From the NCBI GenBank assembly GCA_002716485.1, contig PBBE01000043.1:1-33693 (forward strand): a DNA stretch of 33,693 nt, given 5' to 3'. Of this stretch, positions 1-9,336 are shown piece by piece. The notes under the pieces were generated by a model. The model ran no database searches and had not been told where the DNA came from. It saw nothing but the letters and a program-made list of their open reading frames with translations. Source of the DNA: Actinomycetota bacterium (GTDB lineage Bacteria > Margulisbacteria > Marinamargulisbacteria > GCA-2716485). A program made the translations under genes and the position numbers. Position 1 is the stretch's first letter. Every line of letters begins with the position of its first letter.

Positions 1-1
1 C

Positions 2-2137
2 CGATATAAAGAGGGTGATATTGATCGAGGCCGACGAACCAATTCATTTTTGCCACTAGCGTATAATTTGGTGATGTTGGGGGCAGGGAATGACGAGAAA
101 CGGAACACAGAAGCAGGTGCAACTTATCCAACAGATAGTTCTAGAACTACAAACGGTGCCTTACTATTTGGGGTCATGTATCACCCTGACTTTCTCAGGG
201 AGAATAGCTGTGGTGATGAGAGTTATTTGGTTGCCAAAAATAATGCTTATTCCAGTGGTGTCATGACGTACTCTGGGATCACAAAAGAGGATGGGACCAG
301 TATTGGAGGTATAGACACCTGCCGAACCGTCAAACACAATATCCAAGTATCAAATACAGCTGAAGCAAGCTCAACATTAAACATCACGGAACCCTTTGCC
401 ATTGGTGAAGATCATGTCCTGGCCATCCAAAATAATGGCATTGGCTTTGATGTTTTGCCCGCTGATGAGGGCTTAGATGTCAACGGAAATATTTCAGCCA
501 GTGGGGGATTAAAAGGAGATTTTGCGGTGGGAGGGACCGTTACCATAAATAACTCAGAGGGCACTAGCAATGAATGTGACGATGAAAATGAAAAGACCTG
601 TATTTTTAAGGCCAGCATTATGGACAGTGATGTGGTTGCAAATACGGACTACCATGTCGTTGCGATTGGGTCAGCAAGGGTCGATATAGCACCTTTTCCA
701 AGTAGCTATATGATATATTTGGGGATTAAAGATAACCAAGTGGGCACTCAAGGCAATGATGGCGAAGCTAATCTATTGAGTAACAGCTTTGGAAAGATCA
801 AAACGACAATACCAGCACCGGTTGTGAATAATCAATTATATGATGCAGGAGCAAGGACAAAGTTAACTGAAGCGTGCGATGAAGATGTAACTTTAGGTGT
901 TTATACAGCTGCTATGAAAAGTGATGATGATGATGAAGACTGTAACATTGACAAAGATGCCTATGATCCTACACCTGAGGATAAAAAAAAGTGGTGGACT
1001 GATGTGCCTGTATATCGTGGTGGTACTTGGCAAAGTATTCTTGGTGGAAATCTAAGCATATATGAAGGGACTCACGAGTTGGCATTTGAAACCTTAGAAT
1101 TTGAAAGTGGAGAAAAGAAGACAACAGTAAAGAAAAACTACTATGCAAGATTTGGGTATCAGTCCAATAATTGTGCCTATAGGACAGGTGATGAACTGGA
1201 AACAGAGAAGTCGTTGCTAGTCCCATGGGGGGATCGGGGCTCCTACACCAGTAGGTCTAAAGTAGAAGTAAATCAAATTTTATGTGGGATGACACACAGT
1301 GGTTTTGATAATTCTTTTAGACAAGGTGGTCAGGGCTACCTATCAGCAAAGCTGTCAGATGAAGATATAATGGAGGAACTTGAAAATAAAGAGTACGATG
1401 AAATGACTCAAAACGGCAGATGTGGGTTTACACATGATCACTATAATCCAAACACTAAAGATGATATCGCTGTTTATGCGCTAAACCATTCATTTGTAGG
1501 CGGAATAACATATATCACAGATGAGGGCAGGTATGCTAGTGACCCTGATGGGCTTTGGGGTTATGAATATTATAAAACAGAATTTGAATGTGATGGCGGC
1601 TATGGGTGCTTAAATGAACTGACGTTTAATGGCTATCCTTGGTTGAGTAATTATACGGATGACAATAGAAAATCAGACTCCTACCATCCTGGGGTTGAAA
1701 GTAATGACTTTTATGGCCAAAGTGATGACCCCTATAAAGGCTTTGCCACGGTCAGTATCGCCCTCGATATTGCGGGCAATAAAGGGCCTTGGAGTAGCCG
1801 AAAAATGAGTTATAAGGTGATTGATGCTACTCATGGAACACCGACTAATAATTTAACCGCAATGGCAGCAAAATACGAAAAAGACGAAGACGAAAAAGAC
1901 GAAGATGAAAAATATGATATGTATACATTCGGTGTGGGCACCACTGCCTCATTAACCACCTTTCACAGCCGACAGTTAAGCTCGAATGTGGAGGGCCATG
2001 AAGTAAAGTTAGATTGTAAAGTTACAGGCCCCCCCGTCCAAGTTCCTGAATATTGTAAAGATCTGATTAAAAATAAGTCAGGTGAAGATGCCGGTGCAAG
2101 TATTAATTGGTTTGCATTCCCTTTATTTAATCAATAG
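2..2137 (+). CDS. Large envelope/secreted-type protein of unknown family, 5' end cut by the window
   Basis: Frame is open to the left edge (RYKEGDIDRGRRTNSFLPLAYNL...), so the TTG at 50 is probably not the real start. Rich in Asn/Asp/Gly/Thr with scattered Cys; acidic repeat KDEDEKDEDEK near the C-terminus. Confidence 0.8.
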   Translation, partial: RYKEGDIDRGRRTNSFLPLAYNLVMLGAGNDEKRNTEAGATYPTDSSRTTNGALLFGVMYHPDFLRENSCGDESYLVAKNNAYSSGVMTYSGITKEDGTSIGGIDTCRTVKHNIQVSNTAEASSTLNITEPFAIGEDHVLAIQNNGIGFDVLPADEGLDVNGNISASGGLKGDFAVGGTVTINNSEGTSNECDDENEKTCIFKASIMDSDVVANTDYHVVAIGSARVDIAPFPSSYMIYLGIKDNQVGTQGNDGEANLLSNSFGKIKTTIPAPVVNNQLYDAGARTKLTEACDEDVTLGVYTAAMKSDDDDEDCNIDKDAYDPTPEDKKKWWTDVPVYRGGTWQSILGGNLSIYEGTHELAFETLEFESGEKKTTVKKNYYARFGYQSNNCAYRTGDELETEKSLLVPWGDRGSYTSRSKVEVNQILCGMTHSGFDNSFRQGGQGYLSAKLSDEDIMEELENKEYDEMTQNGRCGFTHDHYNPNTKDDIAVYALNHSFVGGITYITDEGRYASDPDGLWGYEYYKTEFECDGGYGCLNELTFNGYPWLSNYTDDNRKSDSYHPGVESNDFYGQSDDPYKGFATVSIALDIAGNKGPWSSRKMSYKVIDATHGTPTNNLTAMAAKYEKDEDEKDEDEKYDMYTFGVGTTASLTTFHSRQLSSNVEGHEVKLDCKVTGPPVQVPEYCKDLIKNKSGEDAGASINWFAFPLFNQ

Positions 2138-2149
2138 GAGAATAAGCGC

Positions 2150-4495
2150 ATGAAAACAAGATATTTAATAGGACTATTGATAATGACGCTTCACCTTAAG
2201 GCCACATCAGTCACGGCCAATAGTCCGAGCATGTTAATCGAAAATGAGCTGCATTTTTCCAGTGGGGCCAAAATTGTAGATACCATCCCAGAAGGGATCC
2301 TGTTAGATCCTGATATGCCATGGACCGATTACTATAGCGAGCTACTCAAAAAGAATAAAACAGATCCAGGGACCATTAATATTACGGTGGGGGTTGGCGG
2401 GAGTTTTATTACAGGAAAGTTGACATTGGGAAGTACAGTTGCCAATGAACTCAGTACAGGTCGAGATAATTTTAATCTGGGTCTTAGGGATCTTAGTGCG
2501 GATGATGTTCGTGGGGGTTATTATAAGAGCGCTAGTTGGACCCATACTACAGATGATACTGGCAACGCAAATAATGCATGGGCCCAGGTCAGTATATTAG
2601 GAAATACGACTGCAGAGGTGCCTAGTCAGTATCAAACTCCTACCAGTGGCCAGCCCTATAACTCATTTGACGCGTTTTGTGATGATATTAGTAATATAAC
2701 AGCTGTAGATACTCTTGCTGAGCTTCCATCATCTCCTACCAAAGCAAACTGTTTAAAACCATCTGGTGCCGTGGGTTATGACGAAAGGTACTCCGACTTT
2801 TACAAAAAATATACCGTATATAATTGTAAAAATGTCGGTGGGACCTATGAAGCAAGTAATCCCTTGAATTGGGATAAGTGTTACGTTAATTCGCCCTTAT
2901 TTGATTTACGAAAGCCAATTATGGTCTTACAGGGTAAAAATAGTTATTCAGTAATTAATGCCACTGATGGCTTTAATGCCCTGCCTAGTGACCCAGCCAT
3001 ATTGGGGATCCAATACGAATATGGTGTCACCAAAATAGGCAATGGAACGAATAGCGAGGGTGCCCCGGTAGCAAAGTTAACGGTAGGTAAGCCGATTAAT
3101 TCTACTAATACCAATTTCGTCGGTATTTATGAAGAGGACCCAGACTCGGCCTTACATATATCCAATACCAACCTGACCTTTAACGAGCTATACGGCCAAT
3201 TGGGGCTATCAGCGTCATTAGTTCAGATTGGTGGTTCTCGTGTCCAGACCATTACCAGCGATTATGCCGACACACAATTTACAAATAATACTAGTATTCT
3301 TGTAACATCTCACCCTAAACCAGGCGGCGGAGAGAAGGATCAAGCGGCCTCTTATAATACTGAGGATGCTAATATCACTATTGAACAGTCTAACTTAAAT
3401 GGAACCATGCTCTTTTTTGCCATGTCGACGGTTACTTATAAGCATGATCAAGGGGCTAATATGCCCCTCGCTATTCAAACGAGGATATGTCAAGGCAGTA
3501 CTTGTTCCAGCCCCAGCGCCTTTACATATGTCAAACAAACCGGCTATGACGAGTACCAACATACCAATGTCCTGGTCTTTAAAGCTAATCAGTTAAACTT
3601 ATCGCATAAAAGGAAATTGATTGATCCCTCACCAAGTACAAGCACCGGTAGTAGTGGGGGTATAGGCGTCATTATGGACCGTGTCAGAAATCATTTGTTT
3701 AGTATAGATGATCAAAAAAGACGAGAATTATTAAGAACAAATTTTGATAGTTTTTCTGGTAAATATATCCCTGATCCCACCGGGCTATCAGAAGGGTATT
3801 ACAATGACCCCTTTACATCGATTACCACAAAAGATGATAAAATTGATTCTATAGATGATATTTATACTAAAGTAACTGATACTGATGAAGAATCCCCTCT
3901 TTATAGTGAAAATTGCCCTAAGGTTGCTGATGACGATAATGGCATTACAAAGTGTTTTCCTAGAGAGCCAAATGCCTTTGAAACAACCAATATAGATAGT
4001 GCATGGAGCCAAAAAAAGAACGCCAAAAGATTGTATGATTATTATGGAGATCCTTGGTCTACTTTTCATAATAATAACGAAAACCACCCAAACAATTATC
4101 TTGGCTTTGGGGTGACAAAAGCAGAGTGTTTATATCATCGTCTGTTTGGTGATAGTGATTTATGGATTCGTCATCATGCCAACGCCAATCTAGATGATCA
4201 TAAAGGTGATATTCAATGGAATAAATATGGGTCTGAAATAGGGGAATATGCAATACAAAGGAGTGACGGTTCTTTTATTCCCTATGGAGGGGGAAGCGTC
4301 CAACCAAGCAAGGGCGGCTATGACCATAATTTCTACGAGAAAGATTTGAAATATTACTTTTTAAAAAGTTTGGAGGACGCAATACTCTACATAAATGAGG
4401 AAAGACTATATAGTCCTATTAGTCCAGTAGCAGACTCATTACCTATCACCCAAACCGCATTCAACATGGTCGTCTACGGCTTTCCTACGAAATAA
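2150..4495 (+). CDS. Large secreted/envelope protein of unknown family with N-terminal Sec-type signal peptide
   Basis: MKTRYLIGLLIMTLHLKATSVTA-N has basic n-region, hydrophobic core and an A-x-A-like end. SD 'aggag' just upstream. Begins 12 nt after the preceding gene. Confidence 0.8.
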   Translation: MKTRYLIGLLIMTLHLKATSVTANSPSMLIENELHFSSGAKIVDTIPEGILLDPDMPWTDYYSELLKKNKTDPGTINITVGVGGSFITGKLTLGSTVANELSTGRDNFNLGLRDLSADDVRGGYYKSASWTHTTDDTGNANNAWAQVSILGNTTAEVPSQYQTPTSGQPYNSFDAFCDDISNITAVDTLAELPSSPTKANCLKPSGAVGYDERYSDFYKKYTVYNCKNVGGTYEASNPLNWDKCYVNSPLFDLRKPIMVLQGKNSYSVINATDGFNALPSDPAILGIQYEYGVTKIGNGTNSEGAPVAKLTVGKPINSTNTNFVGIYEEDPDSALHISNTNLTFNELYGQLGLSASLVQIGGSRVQTITSDYADTQFTNNTSILVTSHPKPGGGEKDQAASYNTEDANITIEQSNLNGTMLFFAMSTVTYKHDQGANMPLAIQTRICQGSTCSSPSAFTYVKQTGYDEYQHTNVLVFKANQLNLSHKRKLIDPSPSTSTGSSGGIGVIMDRVRNHLFSIDDQKRRELLRTNFDSFSGKYIPDPTGLSEGYYNDPFTSITTKDDKIDSIDDIYTKVTDTDEESPLYSENCPKVADDDNGITKCFPREPNAFETTNIDSAWSQKKNAKRLYDYYGDPWSTFHNNNENHPNNYLGFGVTKAECLYHRLFGDSDLWIRHHANANLDDHKGDIQWNKYGSEIGEYAIQRSDGSFIPYGGGSVQPSKGGYDHNFYEKDLKYYFLKSLEDAILYINEERLYSPISPVADSLPITQTAFNMVVYGFPTK

Positions 4496-4516
4496 GACTG
4501 ATCGCTTAACCTCATA

Positions 4517-4545
4517 TTGACCGTCAGCAGCGTAGTGGGTATAAT
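4517..4545 (+). promoter_or_regulatory. Sigma-70/A-type promoter of the rpsP operon
   Basis: TTGACC (4517-4522), 17 nt, TATAAT (4540-4545); SD AAGGAGG and rpsP ATG follow. Confidence 0.8.
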
Positions 4546-4574
4546 GTTCTCATTAAGCTAGTAAGGAGGTGAGC

Positions 4575-4889
4575 ATGACAGTACGAATTCGACTTAAACG
4601 TAGAGGTAGAAAAAAGACCCCATATTATGATCTTGTAGTGGCCGATCAACGCTGTGCCAGAGATGGTGCCACAATTTCAATTCTAGGGACTTATAACCCG
4701 TTAACAAGCCCGTCTGAGTTTAACTTTGACGAAGAAGAAGTAAAAGCATGGCTTGAAAAGGGCGCTCAGCCTTCTGATCCAGTCCAACGGCTATTGGCCG
4801 ATCGTGGAATGGTCCCCAAACAAAACAAAGTGCCAAGGCAACCTGGCGTAACGAAGAAACAAAAAAAAGAACAGGAAAACAAAGACTAA
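4575..4889 (+). CDS. rpsP: 30S ribosomal protein S16
   Basis: MTVRIRLKRRGRKKTPYYDLVVADQRCARDGATISILGTYNPLT is typical S16. ATG at 4575 fits SD aaggagg better than the GTG at 4569. Confidence 0.96.
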   Translation: MTVRIRLKRRGRKKTPYYDLVVADQRCARDGATISILGTYNPLTSPSEFNFDEEEVKAWLEKGAQPSDPVQRLLADRGMVPKQNKVPRQPGVTKKQKKEQENKD

Positions 4890-4924
4890 ATCCAAATAAA
4901 GCATAACAAAAAAGGTGGGAAAAG

Positions 4925-5161
4925 ATGAAAGAATTAGTAGAAATGATTGTCAAGTCATTGGTAGATGACCCTAGTGACGTGGAAATTGCAGAAACTGTTG
5001 GTGAAAGTGTCTTGATTCTAGAAATTCGTGTGGGAAATGATGATGTGGGTAAAGTGATCGGAAAAGAAGGTCGTATCGCCAATGCCATCCGGACCGTGGT
5101 TAAAGCCGCATCTGCCAAACAAAATAAAAAAGTGACCGTTGAAATTATTACTCAAAAGTAG
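4925..5161 (+). CDS. khpA: KH-domain RNA-binding protein, KhpA/YlqC type
   Basis: 78 aa, KH motif 'GKVIGKEGRIANAIRTVV', located between rpsP and a ylqD-like gene as in Firmicutes. Confidence 0.9.
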   Translation: MKELVEMIVKSLVDDPSDVEIAETVGESVLILEIRVGNDDVGKVIGKEGRIANAIRTVVKAASAKQNKKVTVEIITQK

Positions 5162-5187
5162 GTTGCTGTCTTAAATAAGGAGCAGGT

Positions 5188-5613
5188 ATGCCAGATAATA
5201 AAGAGAAAAATAAACGGCCACAAGTGACCTTAAAGCGTCGTGTGACGGTTAAAGCATTGGTCACTGAGAACTTTAAAGAATATTTGCGTTTTGAACTGAA
5301 AGAAAACGTGGCCGAGTCGCAACGTCGACTCGATGAGATTAATGCCCAAAAAGAGAACCCGATTTCGGTGGGCCATTATGGTCAAAATGCGGAACAAGAG
5401 AAAGCACAACTGGAAATGATGATCCAACAGGCGCCCAGCCAAGAGACCGCCATTTCTGACTTGGAATTGGACTCTTATTTTGTTCAAGGCGTTATTGAAG
5501 GATTCGTGACGGCCACTGTGGGCGATAATTTATATGAGAAGTTAGGGGCCCTTGAGATCAAGTTAAAAGATGGGGTCATTGAGTCCATTAATATCCCCAA
5601 ACCAGGGATCTAA
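5188..5613 (+). CDS. ylqD: YlqD-family protein
   Basis: VTVKALVTENFKEYLRFELKENVAESQRRLDEI...EGFVTATVGDNLYEKLGALEIKLKDGVIESI; position after the KH gene matches the rpsP-ylqC-ylqD order. Confidence 0.7.
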   Translation: MPDNKEKNKRPQVTLKRRVTVKALVTENFKEYLRFELKENVAESQRRLDEINAQKENPISVGHYGQNAEQEKAQLEMMIQQAPSQETAISDLELDSYFVQGVIEGFVTATVGDNLYEKLGALEIKLKDGVIESINIPKPGI

Positions 5614-6393
5614 GTGCCGGATCTAGAGCTGGCCTTCATCTCTTTGTTTCCTCAACAGTTATCAGGGATGCTCAACAAAGGGATTTTAGGACGTGCCATT
5701 GACGACGGGCGTATCAGTGTTCGTATCCATGACTTAAGACAGAGTAGTCATCATAAACGTGGTAATGTGGATGCGCCTCCTTTTGGGCCGAACCCAGGCA
5801 TGTTATTAAGGGCCGATGTCATGGCCACAGCCATTCGATCGGTGCCGGACTATGAGCAGTATCAACTGATTTATTTGTGCCCGAAAGGGGATCGCTTTGA
5901 CCAAAAGCGGGCCCAAAAACTGAGTCAGGAACGGCCGTTAAAGCTGATGCTCATTCCGGGCTATTATGAGGGCATCGATGAACGGATCTTTGAGATGTTT
6001 AGTATTCAACGGGTGTCTATGGGCGATATGGTCTTATTGTCTGGCGAGTTGCCGGCGCTAATGATCACAGAGGCCGTGGCACGACTATTACCCGGTGTTA
6101 TTGGGAACGAACAGTCCTTAGCAGACGAATCGATTAGTAGTGGGCTATTAGAAGCGGCCCAGTATTGCCAGCCACGAGAGGTGGAAGGAAAGACGGTTCC
6201 GGATGTCATCTGTTCCGGCCATCATGCCAAGATTCGGCAATATCATCATGAACAGGCCTTAAGGATGACCTTATTCCAACGGCCTGATCTATTGGCACAA
6301 TATCCGGTTAATGAACAAGACAAGGCGGTGATTACCAAGGCCTTACTTAAGCAAGCAGAAGGCCCAGTGATAGACAAAACAGAACCGTTTTAG
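5614..6393 (+). CDS. trmD: tRNA (guanine-N1-)-methyltransferase (divergent)
   Basis: Recognisable TrmD: LAFISLFPQQLSGML, YYEGIDERI, GDMVLLSGELPALMITEAVARLLPGVIGNEQSL, SGHHAKI. GTG start abuts the ylqD stop. Confidence 0.9.
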   Translation: MPDLELAFISLFPQQLSGMLNKGILGRAIDDGRISVRIHDLRQSSHHKRGNVDAPPFGPNPGMLLRADVMATAIRSVPDYEQYQLIYLCPKGDRFDQKRAQKLSQERPLKLMLIPGYYEGIDERIFEMFSIQRVSMGDMVLLSGELPALMITEAVARLLPGVIGNEQSLADESISSGLLEAAQYCQPREVEGKTVPDVICSGHHAKIRQYHHEQALRMTLFQRPDLLAQYPVNEQDKAVITKALLKQAEGPVIDKTEPF

Positions 6394-6430
6394 TAAACTT
6401 TTAATGATCAATAATTAAATTTTAGGAGTA

Positions 6431-7849
6431 ATGATGAGTACCATGACCACCCAAAATGACTATAAGGTAAAAGACCTTTCATTGGCCGAGTTTGGCCGAA
6501 AAGAAATTCAGATCGCTGAGCATGAAATGCCTGGTTTAATGGCCGTTCGAGAAAAATATCAAGGGCAACAGCCTTTAAAAGGGGCCCGGATATCTGGATC
6601 CCTTCATATGACCATCCAAACCGCGGTACTCATTGAGACCTTGGTGGACTTAGGCGCTGATGTGCGATGGGCCAGTTGTAATATCTTTTCGACCCAAGAT
6701 CATGCGGCAGCGGCCATTGCCAAGGCCGGGGTCCCGGTCTTCGCTTGGAAAGGGGAGACATTGGAAGAATATTGGTGGTGTACCGAACAAGCCCTGACCT
6801 TTCCAGATGGAAAAGGACCGGACCTCATTGTGGATGACGGTGGGGATGCCACCTTGTTAATTCATGATGGCGTGAAGGCCGAAAAAGACGCGCGCTTTTT
6901 AGATCAAGAGGCCAGTAGCGAGGAGCATGCCATTGTATTGTCAGTATTAAAGAAATCATTAGAGAGTAGCCCCAGAAAATGGCATGAAATGGCCGAGCGG
7001 ATCAAAGGGGTCTCCGAAGAGACCACCACAGGCGTGAATCGATTGTATCAAATGGTCAAAGACAACGCGTTATTATTTCCGGCCATTAATGTGAATGACG
7101 CCGTTACCAAATCAAAATTTGATAACTTATATGGCTGTCGAGAGTCCCTGGCTGATGGCATAAAACGGGCAACCGATGTCATGATTGCCGGTAAAGTGAC
7201 CGTGGTATGTGGCTATGGTGACGTGGGTAAGGGCTGTGCGGCGAGTATGCGCTCTTATGGCTCTCGGGTCATTGTTACTGAGATTGATCCGATCTGTGCC
7301 TTACAAGCGTCCATGGAAGGCTTTGAAGTCAAGCCCATCGAAGAGTGTCTGGGCGAGGCGGATATTTATGTGACCACAACAGGAAATAAAGATGTGGTGA
7401 CCATTGATCATATGCGCCAAATGAAGGACCAGGCCATTGTCTGTAATATTGGCCATTTTGATAACGAGATCCAAGTGACTCAGTTAGAAAGCTATCCGGG
7501 GGTCAAGAAGACCGAAATAAAAGCGCAGGTCGATGCCTATGACTTTCCAGAAGGGCATCGGATCTTTTTATTAGCGGAAGGTCGTTTGGTGAACTTGGGC
7601 TGTGCCACTGGGCACCCGTCTTTTGTAATGAGTAATTCGTTTACGAACCAGACCTTGGCCCAGATCAGCTTATGGCAAGACGAGTATGAGCTTGGGGTTC
7701 ATACCTTAGCAAAGCACTTGGACGAAGAAGTCGCACGGCTGCATTTGGAAAAAATTGGGGTCAAGTTAACGACATTAAGTGAGGAGCAGGCCCAATATAT
7801 TGGGATTCCGGTCAACGGACCTTACAAGCCTGATCATTATCGATATTAG
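6431..7849 (+). CDS. ahcY: Adenosylhomocysteinase (S-adenosyl-L-homocysteine hydrolase)
   Basis: [66 protein letters not shown]-terminal PYKPDHYRY. Confidence 0.97.
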   Translation: MMSTMTTQNDYKVKDLSLAEFGRKEIQIAEHEMPGLMAVREKYQGQQPLKGARISGSLHMTIQTAVLIETLVDLGADVRWASCNIFSTQDHAAAAIAKAGVPVFAWKGETLEEYWWCTEQALTFPDGKGPDLIVDDGGDATLLIHDGVKAEKDARFLDQEASSEEHAIVLSVLKKSLESSPRKWHEMAERIKGVSEETTTGVNRLYQMVKDNALLFPAINVNDAVTKSKFDNLYGCRESLADGIKRATDVMIAGKVTVVCGYGDVGKGCAASMRSYGSRVIVTEIDPICALQASMEGFEVKPIEECLGEADIYVTTTGNKDVVTIDHMRQMKDQAIVCNIGHFDNEIQVTQLESYPGVKKTEIKAQVDAYDFPEGHRIFLLAEGRLVNLGCATGHPSFVMSNSFTNQTLAQISLWQDEYELGVHTLAKHLDEEVARLHLEKIGVKLTTLSEEQAQYIGIPVNGPYKPDHYRY

Positions 7850-7959
7850 ATAAATTTAGGGGGGGCAGATCATGTACAAAAACTGCCTCTTCAATCCAAT
7901 ACAAAAGCATGATACAATTCTTACTTACGAAAAAGGGTTGTTAAACTGGAGGAAGACGA

Positions 7960-8316
7960 ATGACACATCCAATCATTGAAGAAATTGAAAAAAGTCAAAT
8001 GAAAGACTCAGAGATCCCAAACATTCGTGTGGGTGATACGGTCCGAGTTGCTAAATTAATTTTAGAAGGCAAGAAGAAACGAATTCAACGTTTTGAAGGC
8101 ACTGTCATTAAAATGACGGGTCGATTATCTCGAAAGAGTATGACCATTCGAAAAGTATTAAGTGGGAACTATGGCGTAGAAAAATCATTTTTACTTCATT
8201 CGCCACTATTATCTGAGATTACGATTATCGAAGCCAAAAAAGTCCGGCGAGCACGCTTATATTATCTGCGTGACCGTGTCGGGGCCAAAGCGAACCGACT
8301 TAAAGCCCGAAGCTAG
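7960..8316 (+). CDS. rplS: 50S ribosomal protein L19
   Basis: IPNIRVGDTVRVAKLILEGKKKRIQRFEGTVIKMTGRLSRKSMTIRKVLSGNYGVEKSFLLHSP...VRRARLYYLRDRVGAKANRLKARS; SD ggagg. Confidence 0.96.
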   Translation: MTHPIIEEIEKSQMKDSEIPNIRVGDTVRVAKLILEGKKKRIQRFEGTVIKMTGRLSRKSMTIRKVLSGNYGVEKSFLLHSPLLSEITIIEAKKVRRARLYYLRDRVGAKANRLKARS

Positions 8317-9336
8317 ATGAGCGCCATTAAGGCAGCCGTGGTGGGGGCCACTGGGTACTCTGGCATTGAGCTACTTCGTTTATTAAATCAGCACCCCAAT
8401 ATAGAGGTGACGGCGTGTTATAGCAAGCGATTTAATGGTCAGAGCATAGATAAGCAATATGATCACTTTATTGGTCAAGAGGCCATTGTTTTAGAAGAGT
8501 TTATCCCCAGCCAAGTCCCTGACGAGATTGAGGTCTTGTTTTTGGCGGTACCCCATGCCCAAAGTCATACCTATATGGATCAGATTCGAGACGATTTGAT
8601 GGTCATAGATTTGTCGGCAGATTTTCGATTAAATGAGGCCAAGACCTTTGAACAGGTCTATCAGAGCCCTCATCAGTCTGCATCGCTTTTATCGAGCGTA
8701 CCTTATGGCTTGCCCGAGTGTCATCGTGACGCCATTAAAGCGGCCACTAAGGTGGCCAATCCTGGCTGTTATGCCACTAGTATTATCTTAGGGGCCTATC
8801 CCTTGGCCCAAGCAGGGCACTTGAGCTCGCCTTTTGTCGTCAACGCCCAATCAGGAATCAGTGGGGCAGGGCGATCTGAAAAGACCTTTTCGTTATTTTG
8901 TGAGCGACATGATCGCGTGACGGCCTATCAGATGGGTCAGCACCGTCATCAAGCAGAAATTGATCAGGAGTTAGGCGGTCACTGTTTGTTAGTGCCTCAT
9001 GTGGTCCCGATGTCTCGTGGGATTTTGGCCCAAATACCGGTCCCGTTAACCCAGACATTGAGCATGGCGGTCTTGGTCGAGTTATATCATAGTCAGTATG
9101 ATCAGGAGCCTTTTGTTCATGTTAAAGAGAACTGGAAAACACCGAGTACATCGGCAGTGACAGGGTCTAATATGTGTATGATTGGGATTAATCAGGTCTC
9201 GGATGGCATGGCCTTGATTTCAGTGGCCATTGATAATTTGTTGAAAGGGGCGGCCGGTCAAGCAGTTCAGAACATGAATCTTATGATGGGTTGGGATGAG
9301 ACCCTGGGGTTACCAACGCAAGGACGATACCTATGA
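8317..9336 (+). CDS. argC: N-acetyl-gamma-glutamyl-phosphate reductase
   Basis: VVGATGYSGIELLRLLNQHP, NPGCYATSIILGAYPL, SGISGAGRS; ATG abuts the rplS stop. Confidence 0.95.
   Translation: MSAIKAAVVGATGYSGIELLRLLNQHPNIEVTACYSKRFNGQSIDKQYDHFIGQEAIVLEEFIPSQVPDEIEVLFLAVPHAQSHTYMDQIRDDLMVIDLSADFRLNEAKTFEQVYQSPHQSASLLSSVPYGLPECHRDAIKAATKVANPGCYATSIILGAYPLAQAGHLSSPFVVNAQSGISGAGRSEKTFSLFCERHDRVTAYQMGQHRHQAEIDQELGGHCLLVPHVVPMSRGILAQIPVPLTQTLSMAVLVELYHSQYDQEPFVHVKENWKTPSTSAVTGSNMCMIGINQVSDGMALISVAIDNLLKGAAGQAVQNMNLMMGWDETLGLPTQGRYL

Noticed and set aside
50-52. TTG start codon of the first ORF in the track
   Set aside because: The frame is open to base 2 and the local context has no RBS; the gene almost certainly begins outside the window.
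4720-5118. 132-aa minus-strand ORF across rpsP/khpA
   Set aside because: Antisense to two confident conserved genes; no RBS or recognisable motif.
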